Of a DNA stretch of 64,000 nucleotides, positions 10,528 through 25,500 are shown piece by piece (the first letter of the stretch is position 1; every line of letters begins with the position of its first letter). The position numbers and the translations under genes were made by a program. This DNA is from Prostheceraeus crozeri (taxonomy: Eukaryota > Platyhelminthes > Polycladida > Euryleptidae), in assembly GCA_907163375.1 (NCBI GenBank), contig CAJQUW010009236.1:248001-312000 (forward strand), written 5' to 3'. The notes beneath the pieces are model-generated. The model ran no database searches, was not told where the DNA came from, and saw only the letters and a list, made by a program, of their open reading frames with translations.

Positions 10528-13500
10528 GTAAGTGATAAAATGTTTTGTACATTTTGCTTTATTCCACCGCACTTTGCAGAAATACTGAATGGAACGTACA
10601 AAAAAGCCGTACAAAAGGAAAAAGTCTATTCAATGACATTGATTCAATATCGATTTTTTAAGCATTCATCACGATTATAAGTACAGAATATTCATCGTTA
10701 TTGATCAAAATAGTCATTAATAATAGAATGCCATTACTCCATTCATGTGCAGTACACTAGTAGGCTATTCTAACTGGTTTGAAGCAGGGTTGGACGGTAA
10801 AAGCCACCTCCGTTTTTTTTGCCACCCTCTTTTAAGCAAAACTGATAGAGGCTCTTTATCTATAATTTACTGACTTCATGTTTTTGAGAATATTATAGGA
10901 ATTGTCCCTCTTAATTTTGTTAATAGGCATTGGTCACAGCAGATTCATTATATTCAGGAAAATATGCTCTTTATCTATAATTTACTGACTTCATGTTTTT
11001 GAGAATATTATAGGAATTGTCCCTCTTTATTTTGTTAATAGACATTGGTCACAGCAAATTCATTATATTCAGGAAAAGCCATTTAATATCAAGTCTACAT
11101 TTACTTATTTCAAACGTTACCAATATGATATCTTATAATAGAAATATGTTCAATCAGCATTTTGTCGCATGCACAGAATATTATTTCTATCAGTGATACA
11201 ACCTGAATGATTTTTTTCTTTATCACCTATAGGTGTTTCACTTTTTCGACCACTATTTGAAAGATTTTGTCTCAATTATTTCAAAGTCTTTTTAGAGCAC
11301 AGTGATAATAACATCAATGGTTTTGAATCACAAATACAACGGAAAATCAAAATTGTGATTTCCTGCGTACACAATGTGGAGACCATTATTTGAGAAGCAA
11401 GGTCGGTGCTGTTTCCGAAAGGAATCGTAGGTTCACAAAGATTAATACTGTTCAAGAAGTCCAACAAGATTTCCGTCTCAAGAATAGAGAAGGCTGTACT
11501 CTATGATTTCAAGTTTATCGAAAATCGTTGGTCTTGGTGCTTTGAATGCGTTGTTGCGAGCACAGGTCCATGGCCAGAAAATTTTAATCGTTTGAACAGG
11601 ACTACGAGAGGCTATTCGACGTAGGTGCTCTCTCTTCACATCCATCGATTGTGTAATTGATTATTCAAAATGACTCGGCACGAAATGAAAAGTATGTAGG
11701 AGCACCATCTTGTTGAAGCACAAGTGATTTCCTTGATCAAATGAGGATGAAGAGAACAGCAGTTTCTTCCAAGATGGATGCAACGAATTTGCGGTGTAAT
11801 AGATCACTCGATGAGTTAGTTCACGCTGAAATGATGTCAATCCTTAGGATGTGATAGCCAGGGATTTCATGGGCTTCTTCCCTGTTCAGTGAGTATTTCA
11901 GAAGTATGATAAAATGATTGGGTAGCTTCACCTAACTGCTGAGGTGGACGCTTAGTCCGGCAACCAGAATGAGTTTCTGCAGGGAACGAGGCCGAAAGTG
12001 AGACTTTCACAGAATGATGTACACCCTATGCCTACTGCGAATCGGCACGTCAGCCGAGTTCTAGTGAGTTCCTCTTTTTGTCAGACAAGATCAAAGAAAA
12101 ACACATGTAAATCCAATGAGACGCAGATTGAAGTTTTTGGCTAAAATGAAATTATCTATGTTTTCTCTGATTAAACGAAAAGTACTAAGCCTAGAGTCAT
12201 GATTTTTGCCATGGAATGTCTTCAGCTCATTTTCCTTTCATTTTCATGTACCCCTGTCTATAAAGCTAAACACATTTAGATTTGGCGAGCCTCTAAATAT
12301 CGGCAAACACAAACATTTTGAGCAACTTTATCCACATTCAGCCACATTCTCACATGCTTTGCCGATTAGATGCATGATGCAGCACATGCACATCATTGGA
12401 AATTACCTGAAGACATTCCGTGTAAAAAGTATGACTCTGGGCTTAGTGCGTTTCGTCTAATCAGAGAAAACATACAAAATTTCATTTTAGCCAAAAACTT
12501 CAATCTGCGTCTCATTGGATTTAAATGTGTTTTTCTTTGAACGTGTCTGACAAAAAGAGGAACTAACTACATAGAACTCGGCTGACGTGCCGATTCGCAG
12601 TAGGCATAGGGTGCACATTATTCTGTGAAAGTCTCACTTTCGGCCTCGTTCCCTGCAGAAACTCGATCTTGCTGCCGGGCTAGCTCGCCTTATTGCTAAA
12701 GACAATGTTGGCTCCAGTTCAGTCGTTCATCTTTGCGTTAGATGATCTGGGAGCATCAGAATAATTGTTTAGGATAATCTGCCTCTTTGAGTTCATTAAC
12801 AGGAGGGAATTTCCATGGGTGTAGTCATTAATATTTAACTATGCAATTGACTGACGATAAAGAGATACCAACCTCACATGAGATTTCTGCAATTAAGAGA
12901 TACGTGGATTATCATTGAATGAATCAACCAGAGATTGCCAAAATTCGCCCTACACACGACGATGACTTTGATCACCTCAACTTCTTGGTTTAGCGGATAA
13001 TGTCTCTAAATATCGTTGACACCTCCTACGTGATGTGCGAACTTGTCGACTTTCCTTGCTAGACTTTCTTTTCAACCGTCCAAGTGCTACTACACAATTT
13101 TCAAGCGCTATTGATTAGGAAATCATAGATGCTCCTTTTTCATTTGTTAAGTCGTCCATCGTGAAGAATGAAAATTCAATTAATGTGTATTCAAAACTGA
13201 ACATTTTGAAAATTCATCTTCGTATGTGTGTGAATGATGGCTATCGATATCCAGTTATTTAAGTGTGTCATACATGAGAAAAACTAATCAAATCAATAAT
13301 GTCAGTAGTGTTGTTGATGTGTATTTAAAATGAAATCACTCCAAGTTCTTTCAGAGAGCGGTCCAGAAAGGTGAAACACCCTATTACGAAGAAATATTAA
13401 TGTCACACTGGATGGACAAATTTCATCGTTTAGGCGGCCTTTCGCTCATCGATGCGATATCACCAATCAATGATATTGTTTTCCATCTTAGATTCGACCA

Positions 13501-16500
13501 GCTTAGCAGTTCTCAGGGGACTTTCTTGTATGGCGATTTGCTGAAACTGATTAGACATGTGTCATAAGACTCAATTGCGAATGTTGCTATTTGCAAGTGC
13601 GCTTTCATTCCCTGCTGTAGTCAGGAGAATTTGTGGCTAATTTCTCTATTAAAGTCAGTTACAGCCGATTTCTAATATAGATGGCTCCTTCTCAGACTTG
13701 GGAGCTGAGATGCATCGATACCACCTTTTTGCTTGATAATGGCTTCGGAAGAATTTTTTAATTTAAATTAGCTGACTAATAAGTGCTGCTGAAACTGAAC
13801 TTTGTCTGAAAATCTTCAAGGATTTGGTCGAGATACCATTATACAGGATAAAATAATTTAGTCGTGATTCATGAAGCAAAATGATATCAGATACTGCTGT
13901 CTATGACGAAATGCAAATTGCTTTACAACTTACGGTCAGAGTCCGAGCCCCAACTCCTAGTCGACCATTTCATAAAAATATACATATTGCGGGGTTCTAG
14001 TTTTAGCCGCGTCTTCCCAGTTTTGTCGGCTTTTACTTTCACCAGTTATAAAAAGCCATTTTTGCTGTCAAAAAGTGAACCCTGACTTGAAAATGTCGAT
14101 ATATAAGAATATTTTGATTTTTTGTCATTTGCCGCATCTTGTCTTTTAATTATGATATTTATTTTAGTTGGTGGAGTTGAAGAATGGTGAAACTTACAAC
14201 GGGCATTTGGTCACTTGTGATTCTTGGATGAACATTCATCTTCGTGAAGTAATTTGCACGTCCAGGGTAAGCTGGTCTACTAATTCGATTGTATAAGTAG
14301 TGTGTTTGTTCTGTATTCCATCTCCATGGAATGTATTTCAGGATGGTGATCGGTTTTGGAAGATGCCTGAATGTTATATCCGTGGTAACACAATTAAGTA
14401 CCTTCGTATCCCCGATGACGTTATCGATATGGTTAAGGAAGATATGCAAGCGTCTCGTATGCGAAATAGAGGAGATGGGCCTTTGAAAGGCCGCGGAGGT
14501 GGTGGCATGGGCGGTCGTGGCCGAGGACGCGGTACGTTAGTCTCACCCTTTCATCCACTTCGTGTGAACATTGTGTATAAAGATGGTCAAAATAGCACAA
14601 CTTTTTTTCGCTAAGTCGAGATTTTTGTAAAGATACACACGGTTCAACCTGTTTCAGTACTCAGTGCTTTTATCAAGATTCAAGACCCAACACCATTGGC
14701 GGGAACGATTCGATTTCCGCGTGATTCCGAATCGTGCGACTCAGTGAGCGATTGATCAAAAATCGGGCGATTCTGAATATTTTGAGAATTTCTTAAATTC
14801 AGTGACTAGAAGTTTCCAGTTAGTCTAGCTTGCATTGCTTTTGATTTCTAAACCATTCGTTTCATTATAACTTCCAGTAATATTGAAGCTATGAGACACT
14901 TAGACTATTCAGACATTAAAATGATCGTTGTCCTATTAATTAATACGGTGCTCTTGTTGTAAAGGTTTGGGAAAACAGCATTATGAATTAGTACGCATTA
15001 AGGATCGTAAAAAATGCATAATAAGTCTTTAATAAATCAAAGTATAATTGCCATTTTGCTTGTAAAGCCACTGACGAAATAGTTCAGATGAAATCCGGAT
15101 ATAGCCAAAAACATTGCTTTAATTCAACGAGGTGGAAGAGTGAGCAACTCACGCGGACACTCACGTTTTCGGCATATTTCATACGCTACTATGAAGCACC
15201 TACCAATGTTTCTACTTCGCAATTTTGATACTTTTGGTCTTTGTCTACCATATTTTATCAAACACAGCTCTAGGCATTTAGAGTCTCTTCCATCAATCTT
15301 GTATGGGAAACAAAATTATATGTATTGATTACTTCAAACCATTGGGCCTATAATAACGTTGATAAAATGTTAGAAAATATGTATTGCAGGCGGCTATATG
15401 AGAGCGCAATTGTTGCTTGGTTGGTTCATGGTGTGCTTATTAAATGTAAATCAGGCATTAATATTCTTATCACAAAATTGAGAGGCTCTGAGGGGTCCTT
15501 CTACACTGCCCAATCATTCATGTAGTGCTGAATCTGAGGATTTCTCTATCATGGTGGAAACTCAATGTAATAATTTGTTAATGCCAATACAGGGGGCGTG
15601 CCGTATGGCTTTTGACATGATTGAATCCTATTGGTCGAGCCGCCACTGATGCCGATTATAATTAATGATTACCAGGGTATATAGCGTCTTGAAAAACCTG
15701 GAAAGTCAAGGAAAATGGAATTTAGCTTCATGTAGATAATCAGTCTCTTCATTTTCAGAAAATGTTCCTGGAATGCTAGGAAATGTTTCTCCAATTGATT
15801 AGAAAGAGTAGTCATGCATCTTTCCTGTCATCTACTCAGTAGAAATCGGTAGTCAACTATGTGTCCATCAGAAATGTAATGTAAAGTGATAATGTAACGA
15901 AAGCAGAACTCAGTGGACACTCTACGGAGTTAACAACAATTTGTCGTACATGCCGGCTTCTTCGTCGATTGAGATGATGAACAGTACAGTCCTTGCAGCT
16001 AGGCAAAGATAAAATTGGCTGCACTATCGCGTTTGGCATTGCCCCTTACCTGAAAGGACTTTTGCTTGATCTCTCTAAGTCACCATTCTTTGTGTGCTTA
16101 TTTGATGCATCATTGAATAAAATGTCAAATCGAGGTACTGGATGACTGTACATGTAAGGTACTGGATGGGGTATAAAGTCATCAGAAGGTGCTTGAAATC
16201 ATTGTTTCTTGGACGTACCCTGCGTCCGAATTACACAAAGCTTTTCAGGAAGCACTTAATCCCTTTGATGCTTCAAAACTCTTACAAATTGGAACATGTT
16301 CTCTTTACGTTGTCGGTGGTGCACCTCGAACAGGCGACAAGCCCGATAACATTATGAAGTTTCTTCTGAACTACTGGGAAGTGCTAAATATCTCGAGACT
16401 AGCAAATTACTTACAATTTGCAGAATGTCTCCGAGGTATTATGCGATTCGATGGGTAGAGAATGTTCCAGTTGCGGAGACAAAAATTGCTCAAATTCCTA

Positions 16501-19500
16501 ATTTGGAGACCTATGTCGAATATGTGACACGTATTCGACATTAAATGATCCTTTCTTGAAAGTAAGACTGTGTTTTTCGTGAGTGCAGCTCATGAGTTGG
16601 AAGTTCTTTTGACAAAATTTCGGAATGGCAAGCCAATGTTGCCATTTTTATTCGAAGCATGCGAAGCTATGATAGATTCTCTCTTACGGTGATTTATTAA
16701 ACCGACTGCGACCCATCATATGTCCACACTCCATCGATGAAACGTTCCCTTGAGGTCAGAAAATTTGCTTGATCTAAAATACATCGATGCTGGCTTTGCT
16801 GCTAGGTCGGCACTGAATTAGTTTCAGAGAGTGAGAAATCGATTTTTTGAAGATTATATAGATTTCCTACAAGAAATATTGAAAATTAGTTGATGATCAT
16901 GGCGTCTGATGGGAAACGGAAGTTCACCTTACTGAGACTAGTGCTGGAGGAGATGGTAGCACGAAAATGGATGTCTGGATTGGAAGCTGATTGCACAAAA
17001 ACTCAGTGTATATTTCACTGATAAGCAATCAATCAACCTGCCAAACCTTGACAAGACGAGCCGGCTCGCGAAAGCTCAGACGTGTACATATTTTTAATAT
17101 TAAAGTAATTTCAGCAGCAAACATGCTTTTGGGGAAACGAAGCAAACGGAAGTGAACTTCATAATGAAATCAACCAACCATTTCGTACCTCAGCCTGCTT
17201 AACGTAGAATCCGACCGACTAGATGATTACTTGCTTTCGAGAGAATCCGTCGAATTAGGAATTATTGAACTTTGCTGGCATTACTCTCTGTCTGAGTCAC
17301 ATCCAGGCTGTAGCTGAACGAGGGATCTCGATAAATAAGGATTTGATAATGTAAAACATGAAAGATCGCTCACTTATGTCTCAGAGAATAATTAGGGATC
17401 ACATACGAGCTACAATGGTGAAACCAAGCAATTTGAGGTAACAAAAAATTGATTATGTCTTCGAGAAACGCGGTAGCTCGATACAGAGAAGCCAGAAAGG
17501 AGGATAAAAAAATAAACCAATCGAAGCAAATGACCGCATCGAAAGAAAGAGGAAAGCGGAAGAAATAAAGGATAAAGAAGAAGCTGCTGTTGGAGATCCA
17601 ACGAATTGATCAAGAGATAAGTGTATCAAGGAAACAGGTTAGGTTAGGAATTAAGCTTCATAATTTGCAATTCAAAGTCATTGATAAGGTAACTTGCATT
17701 TTAATGGTCCTGACCCCCCTCACATCGCCCAAATTTCATGACTAATGCTTGGTGACTGTTTAATTTACTATTCATCGAGACAATTCCTATTGCTCTCATT
17801 ATGATAAACATTGTTAGAGTTTATCAGAATTACATTCAATTTGTTTGAATTGTGCGGATAAAAGTAATTTCTTACCGATTATTTTAATTTTGTATTTTTT
17901 CAGTAAAAGACGTTTCAACCGTGTTTATAAACTTATCAGCCCTACTATTATAATGAACCCTTTCATAAAAGCGTGGTACTTGCTAGTTCAGTTCGGTGGA
18001 GGATTCATTGTGATGCAGATGGAATCCTATTTCGAAACTATGGCAGAAAATAAATTTTGGACATAATTTATTTAAATTAACTATTTCAACGTGTTGGTCG
18101 GTAGGAACTCACTTCCCAAGTTCGGTAGCATCTAAGGTAAAATTTAAGATAAAGCTCGCACCCTGAGTTCAGTCAACATACTAGATATACCAACTTTAAA
18201 AAAGCTGGAAAAATCAAGAAAATTGTTCAGAGAAATCGTTATGCGCTCTGATTACGACAACCTATCAAAAATATTCCTCTTATATGTCAGAATAAAATTA
18301 ACAAATATATATATATATATACACTAATTTTTTGCACTTGATAATATCCAAGCATTTGATGTAAGGTCACTGGTCAGAGAATAATGTCTTTTAGCTTAGA
18401 TTTAATCATAGATAATCTTTGGTAATTTACAAGACGTCACCAGAGCTGAATCAATTTTCCATTTTCAATAACTTATTTTTCAACTATGCTATTGATTCTC
18501 ATTCGTGATCATTACGCACATGTTTATCATAAAATTGTCGTGTTTCATTAGCCTCGACATAAACAGTCAAACTTGAAATTTTCTCAACAAGTATTCTGCA
18601 ATTTTACGACTAGCGGTTTCTTCCATCTGGCTTGGTGGTAATGTAAATCGCTTGACTTCCATTTGACAGCATTTGTTTTCTGTCCGACGTTTTGACGTCA
18701 AAGTTTAGCGCCATAACAAGGATTTAGATATAAATCTTTAGAAGCCGATCTGATTTCCGCCAGACATTTAGATAAGACTCTCGTAAATCAGAAATGGCAA
18801 TCTTAAACATGCCAGTTTAAGAATTTCAACATAAAGTAACGGCGATCCTGTACTTTGACGATTATTATCAAATCTGATCGGCATCACTTCACTTGTGACC
18901 AGACAAATGGCTAGATTTTAGAAATGATGAAGATGTTCAATAGAGAAACTATTCTATCATTCCGATACTTAGTTCGTCAGATTGTTGATGTAGACTTCTG
19001 CTTCAGCTGCAAATCAATTGTGTCTTAGGCCTCCTTGCATCATTCTTCATGCAGCCTGCGTTATTCAGCAAGCTTTGATAGCTTCTGTGTTTATGCTTGC
19101 TTTTCTCTTTTTCTGAAAAAGTGGACGTGATACTGAAAAATTGTATTGTTTGTTTGGCTATCATTTATTAATTCACATTTAAGTGACAATTGTTCGATTC
19201 AACAATTTTTATAGGCTTGCCCTTTATGATTAAGATCATCATTTTTAAATCAATTGAAGTATTGCAAAGGGAGGTTTCAGTTGCATTTTCATAAACATGC
19301 AAGTGCAGTGGGAAAAGTCCTATAAAATTTGGTCTCTAAAAGACCAAACAGTCAACTGCGAAATTTTTGTAGACACCCTGTTAAACTATCCGCACTCTTC
19401 TGATTTTTTCCTTCATTGTCGTGCTCCCATATGCTGTGCTTTCTTTCAAAGTTCTTGATTTGAGATCTTATCAACTCAGAGAAGCCCTGCGCATATTTCA

Positions 19501-22500
19501 TTCACAATTAACACAAGCGTCCATCTTTTTCGTATCCGTTTTATAGCCACGTCTGTCAGGCGTAAGACATTATGTGCAAACTTATGGAAAATCAACATGA
19601 AAAAGTTCTGAAAGAACAATGAGCTGATTTGGGTACATATTTTGTTGAAGGTGTTGAATTTAGAACTGTGAGTATAATAATGATTTTAATTTCATTCATT
19701 TGGCATTCAGCTTAAAGATAAATTGATGGAAGTGTGAGTGAACAAAAGACATTATTTAACGACGTATCCAAGGGATTTTTTATAGCTTAGTTATGTTGTC
19801 TTAACTGTCTGGTTTCAGCGAGAATTTCTGTTATATAATGATTTAGGCACATAAATCATGGTAATGCACTCTTTTCACTACAACAAATATTTTTTGATCA
19901 GGTGTTAGAGTGCAGTGCATAGGCATAATGAAAATGAATGTTCTTCGCAAAATTGTGCTCTAAAATCATCATTTGACACCGCTGAGCAGAATTAATACTG
20001 TTTCGGACAGTAATGAGTAGTATAGTAATGAAATTTAATTAATAATTTGATGTCGCTGTGGATAAATTTCGTCTTTTCCCAACAACAACGTTGCTAGTAC
20101 AGACATTGGAAATATCGCACCATATGAATTCTAACAAAACGTTTGCGAAAAAATTTGAGATATATATAAAGCGAATTTAACATCAGTGATGATGATTCTC
20201 CTTCAGTATTACACATAAATTGCATTACAATAATTCTTGCTTAATTACATTATAACAATTCTTACTGCAATAAGAGAACGCGTGCAGTCAACATGCGGTG
20301 CATATTCAGTGAATCTTTTGCGGTTGTCTTGAAAGGGATGTAGTCTTCCATCGAAAAGTATAATGCTGATCTTCAAATTGCAGAAATGAAATGGCACTCT
20401 GTTGTATTGACAATGAAAATAAAATGCTTTTCTGTGAACGAAAGTGCATTGAAGCGTTACTTGATTTACTTCCAACAGTATTTTGTATTGCTCAGTTTTA
20501 TCCTTTGAGATGGAAATTATTGCGACTTAGTAGACTTTCCTGATGATGTTCGTTAGGAGCGATCGGAAGATCACGTGAAACAAAACACGCAAACGAATAT
20601 CTGCTTTGCGGATTTCCCTTGGAAAGTAATTACAGAAATTATTAAGATTGTACCGGATATCCAGCCCTACTATACTATACTACTATAACGGGATAGTTCT
20701 GCTTTATTGACGGTTTTCTGTGGTTCACCGACCAAGCCATCAGTTGAATGTTCATTTTATTGAGTTAGGTACATATATTTCATTTTACTTCATTATGGAT
20801 CTATATTTTATATGAAACCATGGAACTCCTTGGAGACTGATGTCTAATCAATTGACATCCAATTGTTCGTCTAATTCGCTTAAATATTGAAATCGTATAT
20901 TATTCATGCACAACTAATGAACAGAAAATTGTTTGAAAATGCAGACGTCCTGAAGAAGAGGGATATTATTATACATTCTTTGTAGGTGTTCACCAAGTGG
21001 TCCGAATAGAGAGGTGATCAACGGGAATTTTCACGTGCCATATAATTTCCTTTATTCTAATAAGGCTGTTAAATGATTGTTTTATCTCCGGTCATTAATT
21101 ATTATTCATTTCTGTTGTACAATGCTTAACATTTCTCTCCAATGAGGAGCATCATTTAAAATAATTTTTTCGTTCTGTCAAAAGAACTGCTTTCTAACAA
21201 TTCTATTCTACAGTTACGAGACAGGAGTATGATCGCACTGAGGTTGGAAGGATAGATTGCGTTTGCTTACTTGAGTTGATGATTATTAAGTCGCAGCATT
21301 TATGCTACAGCCACGTCTTGTTCAATCGATTTTCACTCCTTTTGATGTCGCACAGCATCTTTCGCACCTCAAACCTAATACAGATGAAACGTGTGATCGC
21401 TGTGTGTATAATCTCATTTTAACAAGATTTTATGACGATGATTTGAAGTCCATGCAGTTGATGTTTTCGTATTGAAAGTGTGAAAACCGACTGAAAGGTT
21501 CTATTAACATGTGAGTCACTTTAATTTCCAAATATAAACGATACGTCTTGACTCAATAGTTGCTGAATTTCTCAAAGTTTTTACATTGTGATAGATTTTT
21601 ATTTGGAGACATAATACACAGCAAATATGTCGATGTTTTTACAATGTTTTTATTGTTATTTGGGATCATTTCATGGGGGAGCGGAAATTTTTTATTTTAT
21701 CACAACAGCAATAAGCCAATTACAGCAGACGATAGAAAAATTTAAAAATGCATGAAGAAAGAAAAGGTAAAATTTTATAGAATGAAATTTATAGAATTTT
21801 CTAGAATGGGTGCTAGAATTCAAGTCATTCGACAAAGCAGAATACGCTTTAAGGAAGCGGTCTTACTAAAACTAGCCCACCATTATTAATTGCTACTCAA
21901 TATACAGCTCGATGCTCGACTGATGACATCGTCTGATGGAATGCTTTCTTAGATGAAGCTGTCCAGTTATAAATTTCATTATTTTCGTCGCAAGTACTGA
22001 ATTCGCAAATTATGATATAGATGAGGCAAGAGTGATACAAGTAGCGCATTTCTAACTGTAGGTCGCGTGTCACCGAAATAATATTTCTGTGATTACGAAA
22101 CTAATCAATTAATATCAACCAGAAACATGGACAAGGCGTTCCTGAAAAGCTGTGAACAACAACATATGTGGTTTGATCAGGTTATAGAGAATCTGAAGCT
22201 CCCGCAATTGCTACCAATAACGAAAACAACCAAGCATTCTTGTTCTTCATCAGATGATTATCTCGAAGGCGAATCGTGATTCACTTGAATGAAAGCATGC
22301 GGGTGTAGTTCTCAGTTTGTTGATTATTTATCCCATTTTGTCGGCCAAATGCTGAACTTTGTCCCGGAATATGTTGATGATAAATTATTTATTAGTTTTA
22401 AGGCGATCAGTTGATGCCTATTATTATTTTCATATTTTTCCTATAACAGTTAGATGAAGTTGTTATTGAGATGAAGCCGATTAAATGCGTTGTCTGTCCG

Positions 22501-25500
22501 TATATAATCTGGAATTGAAAATTTGTAATTTAGAAAGTAACTAAATGTGAAAGAAGTACATGAAGTGTAATTAAAATTAAGATCTAAAATCTACCATAAT
22601 GCATAATGGGAATGATGACTAGTCCAACTGAGATAATCACAACTTTGCGGATATAAACCACGCCTCGATGTTTTTCTGCCAATATTTGTTTCAAGTAATT
22701 TTGATTTCTTTTATTAATTCTGTCAAAATTTTATGTCATTAGTTATTTGGTATTTTTAGCCTTGACTTTCTGATACTGTCTTATACTTTGATGTGTCTAC
22801 GTACGCTAATGGAAACAGAAGATAGTGCAAGCCAAGATTTCCATATTCAGATGACATGAGTTACTTTGCAAGCTACCCGTCCTGACATTACATGGTGGAC
22901 AGTAAATTTGAATTTTGACTCATGTGTCCGGTAGCAACTACTTCACTAATTCCTCAGTTCAAAACGAGCAACAAGTTGATAATCTGCTTGTGAGTGTAAC
23001 AGCTGTAGGGGACGAAGGATATCTTTGAGCCATGTGTTCAGGTTTTTAGACTGAGCGAACCATCTGCTTCAATTACTTGGTGATATAACTATTGTTACTA
23101 AGTCGTGCGTGACTATTTCGACCCTTATTCGTGTTAACTTATTCTTCTCATTAATTATTATGGACTATAATTATGTTCATTGTGAAATATATAACATAAC
23201 AATATATGATGTTAACTAGTCAAAGATCTGATTATGATTATGTTGCAAGCCTTGCTCCTGATAGTTGAATAAAATATTTGATGGAATTACTTTATTATAT
23301 TAGTTTTTAAAACAATATTTCGGAGTTATGACTCCATTCTCAAGTTACAAGGATAGAAAAGACTAGGCTAGCTAAATACAAAAAGGATACAAAATTTGAA
23401 ATATTATATACACAGGCATTAGAAAATTAGAGTATGAAAATCTGATAGCTCATCTTTGTTGTTGATAGATGGCTTCAAAATCTTGATTTGCATAGCCTCA
23501 CGGAATCTTAGGTTTATTAGATCTCTATCATGGTCTATAATTGACATTGATATTTGTTGGTCATTGGTTTGGCATATCTTGAGATGTTTAAACATTGATG
23601 AGTCTTTTGATTTAAGATGTATTATATTATAATTCTATTGTCTCATTAAGACACACAAATCTCTCACTGATTTGAAAGTAAGACCAATTGTGTCGTGCAT
23701 CAATGGACCCGCACAAAAACTCACTTGGCTAATGACCGAATTATTAAACCCACTACTCACAGACGTCCCAGCACATCTCCAAAACACCATGCAATTAATA
23801 CAGATACTAAAAAGCTTAGATGCGAAAGAAATCACAACTTTTCCCTATGCTTTTAGTCTAGATGTGTCTGCAATGTACACTTCAATCCCGATTCATGAAG
23901 CTATCGACAATGCCATCTCAATGTTGTCAAAAAGAAACTTTCACTATCACGGATTGATACCAACCGACATCAAAGAAATGCTCGTAACAATCTTCGAAAA
24001 TAATTACTTCATCTACGAAGAATCGGTTTTCAAACAAAAACATGGAGTTCCAATGGGGTCAAGTGTGTCAGGTATTCTTGCGATTCTATTCATGAATTCA
24101 TTGGAGAAGCAGATTCTTTCCCATTCAACCATTGGTTTATATGCACGATATGTAGACGACATTTTCATTTTGACGACATCAAAAGACGAAGCAATAAAAA
24201 TTCAAGAGATAATGAACATTGATTTTACTATTGAACACTCAACAAATGGTACAATATCTTTACTTGAAATAAGAATGGTTACTAAACCCGAATTGTTACT
24301 AAATCCGATGTTAGTAAATCCGAACAATACTGTATGTCTCAAAGAAATGGTAGTATACGAAATAAAATGTAACAAATGCAAAGAACGCTACGTCGGAAGT
24401 ACAATAAGAAAACTGCATAACAGAATCACTGAACATCTTAAATCAAAAGACTCATCAATGTTTAAACATCTCAAGATATGCCAAACCAATGACCAACAAA
24501 TATCAGTGTCAATTATAGACCATGATAGAGATCTAATAAACCTAAGATTCCGTGAGGCTATGCAAATCAAGATTTTGAAGCCATCTATCAACAACAAAGA
24601 TGAGCTATCAGATTTTCATACTCTAATTTTCTAATGCCTGTGTATATAATATTTCAAATTTTGTATCCTTTTTGTATTTAGCTAGCCTAGTCTTTTCTCT
24701 ATTTGTAACTTGAGAATGGAGTCATAACTCCGAAATATTGTTTTAAAAACTAATATAATAAAGTAATTCCATCAAATATTTTATTCAACTATCAGGAGCA
24801 AGGCTTGCAACATAATCATAATCAACTTGAAATTCCATCAAAATGCTGCTTAAGGAAATTTACGTTTTGCTATAGTCAAAGATTTAACATGAATTAGTTT
24901 TATGATGATTCTTTGGATGCCTCACAGGCTCCATTGTCACTTGTTAAAAAAAATCCAATAAAGATGCATTTCAAATCGCATCAGAAAATCTGCGCATGAG
25001 CATGCATGCGTCGCAGTTCATACAGAATTTGTCCAACAGGTACATTCAAAAGCCATCGTAAAGTTAGTTTCTGCAATTGAAATTTCTCCACAATTAGGCG
25101 ATAATTTATTGAATTGTTGATGGTGAATTTATTAATAATCACTTCTGACTGTAGCAGATATCGACATTTTCCAAGATTGTATTAAGCCGTGAATCTGATC
25201 GTGTACTGGAAAGTAATGTTTTCTGTTGATTGATAGATTCACAAGAGGAAGTGAATTGTTGGGGACAATGGGTGCTGTTTATGTTCTGATCAATAGATGA
25301 TAAAAAGTAAAACGGTCAGTTTATGAAGTGTCTCCAGATTGTCCATTTAATATGATTTCAGTCATCACTGAGTCAATTATTGCTAATTTCCTGGCGATTG
25401 CTTCTATTAGAAGGTGAATGCACGCAAGATTTTATCATTTTGCTTACCGACAGACTTAGCGAGATCAGAATTTTGATAAAACGAATGAAATGGCTTGTTG

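Larger units (their letters stand above)
23229..24824 (+). mobile_element. Penelope-like element with inverted 3' arm
   Basis: A 5'-truncated Penelope-like retroelement on the plus strand. The right end (24433-24824, 392 bp) includes the last endonuclease codons and the 3' UTR. A reverse-complement copy of exactly that stretch, also 392 bp and about 98% identical, stands at the left end (23229-23620). The coding part begins right after the left arm. Partial inverted copies at the 5' side are a known habit of Penelope-like elements. The near identity of the arms means the insertion is young. It sits in LSM4 intron 4. Confidence 0.93.

Noticed and set aside
14159-14449. Minus-strand open frame of 96 codons
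   Set aside because: It is the antisense shadow of two LSM4 exons and their short intron.
18308-18321. (TA)n microsatellite of interest
   Set aside because: Too short to be notable in DNA of this composition.
23635-23835. Minus-strand open frame inside the Penelope-like element
   Set aside because: It is antisense to the RT frame and carries no motif of its own.
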